A program made the position numbers and the translations under genes. DNA of 5,099 nucleotides, from the NCBI GenBank assembly GCA_021785115.1, contig JAJYGO010000036.1:797-5895 (forward strand). Reading direction: 5' to 3'. The notes under the pieces were generated by a model, which saw only the letters and a program-made list of their open reading frames with translations, was not told the origin of the DNA and did not search any database. The number at the start of each line of letters is the position of its first letter. Position 1 is the stretch's first letter. Source of the DNA: Chloroflexota bacterium. GTDB lineage: Bacteria; Chloroflexota; Limnocylindria; Limnocylindrales; CSP1-4. Below, one piece after another: positions 1 to 5,099 of the stretch.

Positions 1-1086
1 CGCGGCCGTCCTGGCGGTCTCGTCCACCCGCAGCACCAGGCCTCGCGAGAAGTTGGGTGTCTGGTTGTCGTCGAAGATGGAGAGGGTCCCGTCGGCCTGG
101 CGACGGGCGTCGTGCTGGAGCGCGAACACCGTGCCCGGGCCCATCGCGAAGTCGCTGCGCTTGCCGCCCAGGCGCCAGAGGATGTCTCCGGTCGTCCGGT
201 CGATCTTGTAGATGGCCGACGTGTTGCGCGCCGAGACGATCAGGTGGCCGTCGGCGTCCTCCTCGATGGAGTTGCCGTGGAAGTAGTCCCAGACCGCGTT
301 CGCGGCCGTCGGCGCGCTGATCACCGACTCTTCCACGCCGATGTGGTCGATCGAGTGCCACTCGAAGACCAGGGCGCCCGTGGCGAGGTCCACCTCCTGG
401 ATCGCGCAGTCCATCACCTCGGGCTGGACGCCGGACGACGCGGGCAGGGGTCCCGGGCCGACGGACGCGTAGGCGAAGAACATCGCCGTCCGGCGGGGTG
501 TCAGGCGCAGTTCGTGCAGGTCGGCCGTGCGCCCCCCCTGGCCGGGGATCCGGAGCAGTTGGCGGTACGACGCATCGACCACCACGTGCTCGCCGGAGCC
601 GATGCCCGCGTTGTTGTCGCCCTCCCACCACGTCAGGACCGGCGCGCCGTCGAGGGTGGCGACACGGAGGTCGGTGGCGTAGCCGCTGGTGTCGGGGCGC
701 ATCCAGACGAGCTCGCCCGAGGCGTCCACGATCATCGGGCCGTCGTGGCCCTTGCCGTTCGCCGGGGTCAGGAAGATCAGCCCCGGCGCCGGGATGCCCG
801 TCAGGCTGGTGAGCTCGATCAGGGGGGCCGCGATGTCGGGCCGGGTCCGGTAGGTGCGCCGGGCGCCGGGCGATGTCACGGCCGACGCCTGCGTGGCGGC
901 GGAGGGAGACGGCGAGGGTCCGCCGGGCGCGGCCGCGCCCGGGCTCGAGTTCGCCCCCGGCGTCTTGCCCCCCGGCCCGCCCCCCAGTTCGATCTCGCCG
1001 ACGACGACGGCGCCGACGGCGAGCACGCCGAGCGATGCGATGACGCGGCGGCGCGTGAGCAGCGGTGCAGCGGGCTGGTCAGACGT
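1..1086 (-). CDS. Secreted arylsulfotransferase-like protein (Arylsulfotran_2 type), Tat signal, 3' end outside window
   Basis: The reading frame is open from a stop at 1132-1134 to the left edge; 362 codons are visible counting from ACG at 1084-1086. The N-terminus reads SDQPAAPLLTRRRVIASLG followed by a hydrophobic run rich in Val, Ala and Gly to about residue 30. This is a twin-arginine signal with no lipobox Cys. Residues 35-75 are a Gly/Pro/Ser/Ala-rich linker. The rest matches the ASST family (Arylsulfotran_2): DLHELRLTP (His191), FEWHSIDH (244-248), DYFHGNSIEE (His270), LWRLGGK (Trp304) and LQHDAR (His325). Family members form beta-propellers; the bacterial enzymes move sulfate between phenolic compounds through a catalytic His. 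The substrate here is unknown. No ATG, GTG or TTG precedes the Arg pair in frame, while the ACG has GAGG 7 bases upstream. The alternative GTG at 1026 would cut the signal in half. The family is secure; the exact start is not. Confidence 0.82.
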
Positions 1087-1093
1087 GGCGGAA

Positions 1094-1097
1094 CCTC
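1094..1097 (-). promoter_or_regulatory. Ribosome binding site (GAGG) pointing to an ACG start
   Basis: On the minus strand GAGG is followed by TTCCGCC (7 bases) and then ACG at 1084-1086. This is the only Shine-Dalgarno-like sequence at normal spacing before the twin-arginine motif in the correct frame. It decides the start proposed for the arylsulfotransferase-like gene. ACG is not a normal bacterial start, so the codon may be a near-cognate start, a mutated ATG or a base-call error. Confidence 0.45.
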
Positions 1098-1119
1098 GGG
1101 CTTGGGCACACTGAACGGG

Positions 1120-1146
1120 CGGCGGGGAGTATCAGTCTCCCCGCCG
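1120..1146 (-). terminator. GC-rich hairpin between yjjG-like gene and sulfotransferase gene
   Basis: A perfect 10-bp inverted repeat (CGGCGGGGAG at 1120-1129, CTCCCCGCCG at 1137-1146) encloses a 7-base loop. It lies about 90 bases beyond the stop of the YjjG-like gene and just upstream of the sulfotransferase start. Neither strand has a run of T after the stem, so it is not a classical intrinsic terminator. It may end the upstream transcript weakly, or act as a 5'-leader structure or attenuator for the next gene. Confidence 0.45.
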
Positions 1147-1235
1147 TTCCTGACAAGTCCCTGAGGCGCGGCCGGCGTGCATGACGGGCCTGCCCCGCCT
1201 CCGCCGAATGCGAGGGCCGCGGCGCGGACGGTGCG

Positions 1236-1928
1236 TCAGCCGTCGGCGATCGCGGGCAGCTCGTCGAGCCGGCGGATCTCGTACGTGGCGACCGGGCCGT
1301 CACCACGCGACCCGGCCGCCGGGTTGAACCAGCAGGTGTCCAGACCAGCCGCGATGCCGCCCGCGATGTCCGAGCTCAGGCTGTCGCCGACCACGAGGAC
1401 ATCGCGCGGCGCCGGACGGCCCAGGCGGGCGAGCGCGATCTCGAAGAAGGCCGGGTCCGGCTTGGCGACGCCGAGCTCCTCGGAGATCAGGACGTCCTCG
1501 AACGACCGATGCAGCGGCGAGCGCGCCAGCCGGGGCCGCTGCACGTCGGGCAAGCCGTTGGTGATGATCGCGAGCCGGTGGCGCGGTCCAAGCGACCGCA
1601 CCACGGCCAGGGCTCCGTCCACGAGCTGGGCCTGCATCGCCATCTGACGGATGTAGGCGACGCCCATCGACCGCGGATCGATCGCCAGCCCGAGCTCCGC
1701 CGCCAGTTGCTCGAAGCGCAGGACCCGGAGGCGCCCGGGGCTCACGGTCCCCTCCTCGAGCTTCCTCCACGCGGCGGCGTTGACGCGCCGGTACACCGCC
1801 AGCCATGCGGGGTCGAAGGGCACGTCGTGGGCCTCGAAGGCCTGGCGGAGCGCCTCGCCCTCGGCGAGCCGGAAATCGAAGAGCGTGTCGTCGGCGTCGA
1901 ACAGGATCCAGGGGTAGCGCGGCGGCAT
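1236..1928 (-). CDS. yjjG: YjjG-type HAD nucleotidase (noncanonical pyrimidine nucleotide phosphatase)
   Basis: This 230-residue cytoplasmic HAD hydrolase resembles Escherichia coli YjjG in length and in sequence throughout. Motif I is FDADDTLF with nucleophile Asp11 and acid/base Asp13. A helical cap occupies about residues 18-100. Motif II is IITNG (Thr123), motif III is ISEELGVAKPDP (Lys156) and motif IV is VVGDSLSSDI (Asp182, Asp187), followed by GGIAAGLDTCWFN, which is very YjjG-like. YjjG removes phosphate from nucleoside monophosphates and is thought to clear mutagenic or noncanonical pyrimidine nucleotides; that role is carried over by homology. All catalytic residues are present. The ATG at 1928 lies 18 bases after the stop of the HAD-IB gene and has no Shine-Dalgarno site. 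A GATAAT hexamer ends 6 bases before it, suggesting its own leaderless transcript, though read-through from upstream is also likely. A generic HAD-IA phosphatase remains possible. Confidence 0.85.
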   Translation of the reverse strand: MPPRYPWILFDADDTLFDFRLAEGEALRQAFEAHDVPFDPAWLAVYRRVNAAAWRKLEEGTVSPGRLRVLRFEQLAAELGLAIDPRSMGVAYIRQMAMQAQLVDGALAVVRSLGPRHRLAIITNGLPDVQRPRLARSPLHRSFEDVLISEELGVAKPDPAFFEIALARLGRPAPRDVLVVGDSLSSDIAGGIAAGLDTCWFNPAAGSRGDGPVATYEIRRLDELPAIADG

Positions 1929-1931
1929 GCC

Positions 1932-1942
1932 CTGATTATCAG
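1932..1942 (-). promoter_or_regulatory. Palindrome CTGATAATCAG: likely leaderless -10 element of the yjjG-like gene
   Basis: On the minus strand CTGATAATCAG is an 11-bp palindrome centred on one A. Its GATAAT (1935-1940) matches the -10 consensus TATAAT at 5 of 6 positions and sits 6 bases from the ATG at 1928. That distance places transcription start on the ATG itself. No convincing -35 box is visible 17 bases further up (TTCTCG is weak). It could equally be a protein-binding site. Confidence 0.5.
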
Positions 1943-1946
1943 CCGC

Positions 1947-2627
1947 CTACGAGGGGTCGAGAATCTCCCAGCCAGCGCGTTCGGCGGCGCGGCGCAGCTC
2001 CCGATCGGGCGCGACGGCCACCGGCCGGCGGGCGAGCTGCAGCATCGGGATGTCAGCGCCGGTGTCGCCGAACGCCGCGGCAACCACGCCGCCGTCCACT
2101 GCCGACCGGACGGCGTTCGCCTTCTGCCGGCCGGTCTGGACGGCCGTCGCGAGCCTGCCGGTCAACCGGCCCCCGAACGCCTCGAGGGGCGTCCCGAGCG
2201 CCTGGTCCGCGCCGAGCCGGCTCGCGAACGCGTCGGCGATCTGCTGGTAGGCGCCGGTGGCGAGCACGAGCCTCGCGGCCGGGTCGCTGGACCGGGCGTC
2301 GCCGATCGCCCGCTGGACTGCCGCCACGGAGGCCGCCCGCCGCGCCGGCCACAGCCACTCGTCGACGACCCAGGCGGCGAGCTCGGCGAGGCGCTCCTCG
2401 GGGAGCTTGGCCAGCAGCTGCGCCAGGTCGCGGTACCAGCGGGCCCGGAACCGCTCCCTGTTCACCAGTCCGGCCTTGACCAGGACCACTCCCGGAAGCC
2501 GCACCGCGACGAAGCGACGCGCCGCTGGCGACGGGTGGTGCTCTCTGACCCACACGAGCACCCCGCGCCACACCTCGGCCGTGGAGAGCGTGCCGTCGAG
2601 GTCGCTGACGACGATCGTCCTGCCCAT
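1947..2627 (-). CDS. HAD-IB family hydrolase (phosphoserine-phosphatase-like)
   Basis: This is a 226-residue HAD hydrolase of the IB branch, related to phosphoserine phosphatase. Motif I is VVSDLDGTL (Asp9, Asp11), a helical cap covers about residues 20-115, motif II is LVLATGA (Thr124), motif III is Lys169 in TGRQKANAV, and motif IV is FGDTGADIPML (Asp188, Asp192). The C-terminal stretch from RRPVAVAPD to GWEILD is typical of the branch. The residues for a phospho-aspartate mechanism are intact, so a small-molecule phosphatase is likely; the substrate cannot be read from sequence. The frame stays open upstream to an ATG at 2903, but that extension overlaps the type II HAD gene out of frame and is low in recognisable content. 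ATG 2627 starts directly with the first HAD beta-strand. It lacks a Shine-Dalgarno site and has GATAAT 6 bases upstream. It is not SerB with confidence, because the cap is divergent. Confidence 0.85.
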   Translation of the reverse strand: MGRTIVVSDLDGTLSTAEVWRGVLVWVREHHPSPAARRFVAVRLPGVVLVKAGLVNRERFRARWYRDLAQLLAKLPEERLAELAAWVVDEWLWPARRAASVAAVQRAIGDARSSDPAARLVLATGAYQQIADAFASRLGADQALGTPLEAFGGRLTGRLATAVQTGRQKANAVRSAVDGGVVAAAFGDTGADIPMLQLARRPVAVAPDRELRRAAERAGWEILDPS

Positions 2628-2628
2628 G

Positions 2629-2643
2629 GCCCGATTATCGGGC
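2629..2643 (-). promoter_or_regulatory. Palindrome GCCCGATAATCGGGC: likely leaderless -10 element of the HAD-IB gene
   Basis: This 15-bp palindrome has 7-bp arms around a single central A. The GATAAT inside it (2634-2639) is 6 bases from the ATG at 2627, the same geometry as before the next HAD gene. It is the only AT-rich patch in the 146-bp gap 2628-2773, which holds no other recognisable signal. It may serve as a leaderless -10 box, as an operator, or both. No clear -35 is visible. Confidence 0.5.
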
Positions 2644-2773
2644 ACGACAGCCCCGCCCTCCTCCGCGATCCAAGGCGTGGCCGCGAACCGTGAGCCGGAC
2701 GGGATGCGCCGCGAGCCGGCGGACCGTGCTCCGTGTCGCGACGCGCCGGGGCGGCCGGGCGGCGGTGCCGAGG

Positions 2774-3493
2774 TCAGCCCCGCTCGGCCTCGACCGCGTC
2801 GGCGAACTCGGCCATCGACGTGAACGTCCAGTCGGGGCTGACCGGCGCCGGCGGCTGGGGCGTCGCCCCCCACCCGGGCTTCCCGTGGCGGCGGTTGATC
2901 CACACGGTGGGCAGGCCCGCTGCCTTGGCCGGGACGTGGTCATGGAACAGGCTCTGGGCGACATGGAGGAGGCGGCCCTCGCGGATGCCCAGCCGCTCTC
3001 GCTCCGCTGCCAGCGCCTCGAAGTTGCGGGGCGAGGGCTTGTACGAGCCGATGTCCTGCGCGGTGAGGATGCTGGTGAACGTCACGCCCAGCCGCCGGTT
3101 CGAGCCCGCGAACGAGGTCCGGTCCACGTTGGAGAGGATGATCAGCCTGTAGCGCCGCGCCAGCCTTGCCAGGGCCTCGGCGGAGTCCGGGAAGGCGGGC
3201 CAGTCGGGCACGGAAGCGCCGAACACCGTGGCCTGCTCGTCGCCGACCGGAACGCCGAGGCTGGCGCCGAGGGCCCGCATCGAGCGCGCCAGGATCACCG
3301 GGTACACGGCCGCCGGCTCCTCCGCCTCCGCGGCCGCCTCGTGCGTCGAGAAGGCGAGCAGCAGCTCCTGGTCGCCCATCGCGAGCGCGTTGGCGTCCGC
3401 CCAGCGCCGGAGCACCGCGGCGATCCCGGCCTCCCAGTCGATGAGGGTGCCGTAGCAGTCGAAGGACAGGGCGTCGAAGTCGGCGAAGTTCAC
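2774..3493 (-). CDS. HAD hydrolase of the haloacid dehalogenase type II family, probably not a true dehalogenase
   Basis: The protein has 239 residues from a GTG start. It opens with LSFDCYGTLID (nucleophile Asp12, Thr16), then a cap to about residue 100, ILSN (Ser121), SYKPSPRNF (Lys152) and LHVAQSLFHDHVPAK (Asp185), and it ends with LPTVWINRR. This is the signature of proteins called 'haloacid dehalogenase type II'. Compared with characterised L-2-haloacid dehalogenases (Asp10, Thr14, Arg41, Ser118, Lys151, Tyr157, Ser175, Asn177, Asp180), the general HAD residues are kept, but no Arg or Lys occurs between 31 and 69, Tyr157 aligns with Phe158, and Ser175/Asn177 align with Gln180/Leu182. Another hydrolase activity is therefore likely; this is a hand alignment. 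The GTG overlaps the regulator stop (GTGA) and has AAGGAG 8 bases upstream. An ATG at 3778 in frame would bury the whole start inside the regulator gene and is rejected. It forms an operon with the GntR gene. Confidence 0.85.
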   Translation of the reverse strand: MNFADFDALSFDCYGTLIDWEAGIAAVLRRWADANALAMGDQELLLAFSTHEAAAEAEEPAAVYPVILARSMRALGASLGVPVGDEQATVFGASVPDWPAFPDSAEALARLARRYRLIILSNVDRTSFAGSNRRLGVTFTSILTAQDIGSYKPSPRNFEALAAERERLGIREGRLLHVAQSLFHDHVPAKAAGLPTVWINRRHGKPGWGATPQPPAPVSPDWTFTSMAEFADAVEAERG

Positions 3494-4140
3494 AGGGTGC
3501 GCTCCTTGATCAGGTGGACGAAGAACCGCTCGGAGTCGTCGAAGTGGGCGGACCAGGCCGCCTTGGCGGCCGCGGCGTCGCCGAACCGCAGGGCGTCGAG
3601 GAGGACCTGGTGCTCGCGGGTGAGCTGGGCCACGCCCTCGTACGCCGGGCGCAGCAGGGCGATGAGCAGCCGGTGCTCGGCGCTCACCTCGTCGAACGCC
3701 CGCAGGAGCCGGGGCGACGCTGTCGCGACGACGACCGCCCGATGGAAGGCGACGTCGTGGTCCGCCACCGTGCCCCACGGGACGTCCTCGGTCAGCGCGC
3801 CGAACGCCCGCATGGCGGCGTCCACGCCGTCGAGGGCGGCACCCGCCCCGATCACCCCCTCGACCGCGGCCGCCTCGATCGGCCGGCGCAGACGGTAGAG
3901 GTCGATGGCGTCCTCGGCCGCGAAGGACCTGACCTCGGCGCTCCGGCCGCGACCCCGCTGGAGGAGGCCGTCGGCGACCAGCATCTGAACGGCGGCGCGG
4001 ACCGTCGGACGGGCGACGCCGAACTCCGCGGCGAGCTCGGTGTCGCGCAGCTGCTCGCCGCCCCGGTAGTGGCCGGAGAGGAGGCGGCGGCGGAGCTCCA
4101 CCGCGACGGCGTCAGCGACCGACACGGGCTGGACTTGCAT
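3490..4140 (-). CDS. GntR-family transcriptional regulator with FCD ligand domain
   Basis: This is a 216-residue regulator. The N-terminal winged helix-turn-helix is clear, from AVAVELRRRLLSG through LRDTELAAEFGVARPTVR (about 31-48) to ADGLLQRGRGRSAEV, the usual GntR wing. The C-terminal all-helical FCD domain starts near residue 76 (AEDAIDLYRLRRPIEAAAVE). It keeps the metal-site pattern Asp129-x3-His133, His177 and His199, so a metal-assisted carboxylate effector is plausible from the family. Such proteins usually repress neighbouring catabolic genes and bind as dimers. An ATG at 4176 in frame adds 12 residues, but the perfect operator-like repeat at 4146-4158 lies inside that extension, so ATG 4140 is preferred. 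The stop overlaps the type II HAD start by 4 bases. The M24 gene is divergent. The effector is unknown but may be the substrate or product of those two enzymes. Confidence 0.9.
   Translation of the reverse strand: MQVQPVSVADAVAVELRRRLLSGHYRGGEQLRDTELAAEFGVARPTVRAAVQMLVADGLLQRGRGRSAEVRSFAAEDAIDLYRLRRPIEAAAVEGVIGAGAALDGVDAAMRAFGALTEDVPWGTVADHDVAFHRAVVVATASPRLLRAFDEVSAEHRLLIALLRPAYEGVAQLTREHQVLLDALRFGDAAAAKAAWSAHFDDSERFFVHLIKERTL
3502..3507 (-). promoter_or_regulatory. Ribosome binding site AAGGAG for the type II HAD gene
   Basis: AAGGAG on the minus strand lies inside the last codons of the GntR gene, 8 bases before the GTG at 3493. It supports GTG 3493 as the start. With the GTGA stop/start overlap it indicates translational coupling of the two genes. 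Confidence 0.75.
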
Positions 4141-4145
4141 GTCTA

Positions 4146-4158
4146 CCTGTATAACAGG
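4146..4158. promoter_or_regulatory. GntR/FadR-type operator CCTGT-ATA-ACAGG in the divergent region
   Basis: The 13-bp inverted repeat has perfect 5-bp arms and a 3-base centre, and matches the FadR-subfamily pattern GT-N3-AC with matching flanks. It begins 6 bases upstream of the GntR ATG. On the minus strand it contains TATACA 7 bases from that ATG, a possible leaderless -10. On the plus strand it contains TATAAC (4150-4155), a possible -10 facing the M24 gene. Binding of the GntR protein here could block both directions. The rest of 4141-4277 shows no clear -35 box. Confidence 0.65.
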
Positions 4159-4266
4159 ATGAGGCGGATCCGGCAAGGGGCGTCGCCGGGCGACCGGTGC
4201 AAGGACCCCGGAGCTGCAGGCGGAAACGCGCGTCGGGCCGACGGTGGCACCATGGGCGACGCAGCT

Positions 4267-4271
4267 GGAGG
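4267..4271 (+). promoter_or_regulatory. Ribosome binding site GGAGG for the M24 gene
   Basis: GGAGG is followed by TCCACC (6 bases) and ATG at 4278. The spacing and match are ideal and fix the start of the M24 gene. Confidence 0.85.
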
Positions 4272-4277
4272 TCCACC

Positions 4278-5099
4278 ATGAACGTCCGCCACGACCGCCT
4301 CGCCCGCGTCCAGGCCCGCCTGCGCGACGAGGGGCTGATCGCGCTGATGATCCTGACCCACGACGACTACCGGTACCTGTTCGGCGAGGACCGCTTCCAG
4401 CCGCGGGCGCTGGTGCCGGTCGACGGTCCGCCCACGGTGATCGCGTTCACGGGCGAGGAGCCCGAGATTCGGGCGTCTCTGGCCGCGGCGGGCGGCCCGA
4501 CCGCTGACGGCGACGTGCTGGTGTTCGGCTCGGTGGGCGGCCAGATCCACGACGTGGTGGGCCTGCTGCGCGACCTGGCGGGGCGGGTCGGGACGCCGGG
4601 CGCCGGCCGGCCGAGGGTCGGGGTGCAGCTGTGGTTCGAGACGCCGGCCTTCCTCGTGGACATGTTCCGCAAGGTCAACCCCGAGGTCGAGATCGTATCC
4701 TCCGACGCGGTGATGGACCCGCTGCGGATGGTCAAGGACCAGGGTGAGCTGGCGCTGATGGCCGAGGCGCAGCGGATCGCCGGGCTGGGCATGGACCTCG
4801 CACGCCAGCTGCTGCGCCCGGGCGTCACCGCGCACGAGGTCGCGGCCGAGGTCGAGTACGCGATGCGCAAGGCCGGTGCCGAGGGCACCAGCACCCCGAT
4901 CTTCGTCACCTTCGGGATAAACACCTGCATGCTCCACGGGCGGCTGAGCGCCGCCCCGCTGGGCGCGGGCGAGCTCGCCATCGTGGACCTCACACCCCGC
5001 GTGGAGGGCTACTGCGCCAACTTGGCCCGGACGTTCGTCGCCGGGCCGCCCGACGCACGCCAGCGGCAGCTGCTCGACGCCTATGCGGACCTCATCCCG
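4278..5099 (+). CDS. M24B family (creatinase / Xaa-Pro peptidase-like) hydrolase, 3' end outside window
   Basis: The first 274 residues are present and the frame is still open at the right edge. Residues 1-150 form a creatinase/prolidase N-terminal domain, ending in VMDPLRMVKDQGELALMAEAQRI-like linker sequence (about 146-168). The pita-bread catalytic domain follows: TFGINTCMLHG with His220, AIVDLTPRVEG with Asp237, and GYCANLARTF. The spacing His220-Asp237 (17) and Asp237-Asn248 (11) equals that of His243, Asp260 and Asp271 in E. coli aminopeptidase P. The second metal-ligand position is thus Asn248 instead of Asp, so a normal two-metal peptidase site is doubtful and a creatinase-like C-N hydrolase is possible. 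Further ligands lie beyond the window. The protein is cytoplasmic (no signal peptide). It is divergent from the GntR gene and probably regulated through the shared operator. Confidence 0.88.
   Translation, partial: MNVRHDRLARVQARLRDEGLIALMILTHDDYRYLFGEDRFQPRALVPVDGPPTVIAFTGEEPEIRASLAAAGGPTADGDVLVFGSVGGQIHDVVGLLRDLAGRVGTPGAGRPRVGVQLWFETPAFLVDMFRKVNPEVEIVSSDAVMDPLRMVKDQGELALMAEAQRIAGLGMDLARQLLRPGVTAHEVAAEVEYAMRKAGAEGTSTPIFVTFGINTCMLHGRLSAAPLGAGELAIVDLTPRVEGYCANLARTFVAGPPDARQRQLLDAYADLIP

Noticed and set aside
112..1164. 350-codon plus-strand open frame
   Set aside because: It lies opposite the arylsulfotransferase-like gene, is built of Arg/Gly/Ala-rich low-complexity sequence and shows no domain motif. 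Long antisense frames are expected in DNA this GC-rich.
1509..2693. 394-codon plus-strand open frame
   Set aside because: It spans two convincing HAD genes and their gap on the other strand and has no recognisable motif; it is an antisense shadow.
2628..2903. 92-codon N-terminal extension of the HAD-IB gene to ATG 2903
   Set aside because: It overlaps the end of the type II HAD gene out of frame, has Arg/Gly/Pro-rich sequence without motifs, and would include the GATAATC palindrome. The HAD fold begins at ATG 2627.
3494..3778. 95-codon N-terminal extension of the type II HAD gene to ATG 3778
   Set aside because: It lies wholly inside the GntR gene in another frame; GTG 3493 has AAGGAG and begins next to the HAD nucleophile motif.
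2690..3898. 402-codon plus-strand open frame
   Set aside because: It runs across the type II HAD and GntR genes in antisense, with no family motif.
4165..4172. CGGATCCG palindrome in the divergent region
   Set aside because: An 8-bp palindrome is expected by chance in GC-rich DNA, and it has no second copy or meaningful position here.
4141..4176. Twelve-codon extension of the GntR gene to ATG 4176
   Set aside because: It would place the perfect operator-like repeat inside the coding sequence and adds no conserved residues.
4143..4937. 264-codon minus-strand frame opposite the M24 gene
   Set aside because: The plus strand encodes a clear M24B protein with a GGAGG site; the opposite frame has no motif.

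Overview
The window is very GC-rich DNA that carries six protein genes packed closely together. Five are on the minus strand and one is on the plus strand. There are no RNA genes, insertion sequences, CRISPR arrays or phage genes. GC richness, an Arylsulfotran_2-type secreted protein, FCD-type GntR regulation and promoters that look leaderless fit an actinobacterial or chloroflexotal genome. That placement is an inference and is not strong.

Layout from left to right: (1) 1-1086, minus, a secreted arylsulfotransferase-like protein running off the left edge. Its twin-arginine signal has no ATG, GTG or TTG start in frame, and the best-placed start is an ACG behind a GAGG ribosome site. (2) 1236-1928, minus, a YjjG-type HAD nucleotidase. 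(3) 1947-2627, minus, a HAD-IB (phosphoserine-phosphatase-like) hydrolase. (4) 2774-3493, minus, a protein of the 'haloacid dehalogenase type II' HAD family that appears to lack several dehalogenase-specific residues. (5) 3490-4140, minus, a GntR/FCD-family regulator whose stop overlaps the start of gene 4. (6) 4278-5099, plus, the first 274 codons of an M24B (creatinase/Xaa-Pro peptidase-like) enzyme, cut by the right edge.

The regulator and the M24 enzyme are divergent. Between them, 6 bases upstream of the GntR ATG, lies a perfect CCTGT-ATA-ACAGG inverted repeat that fits the FadR-type operator pattern. A small catabolic unit is therefore plausible: the GntR protein controls its own operon (GntR plus the type II HAD) and perhaps the M24 hydrolase.

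Downstream of that unit, two further HAD genes from different subfamilies each start with the same arrangement: GATAATC inside a short palindrome, with the hexamer GATAAT exactly 6 bases before ATG and no Shine-Dalgarno site. This is the geometry of a leaderless promoter. The GntR-linked HAD gene and the M24 gene instead have good ribosome sites (AAGGAG and GGAGG), so the window seems to mix leadered and leaderless genes. Intergenic stretches are short: 1087-1235 holds a GC-rich hairpin, 2628-2773 holds the palindromic promoter candidate, and 4141-4277 is the divergent control region. Nothing else was recognised in them.
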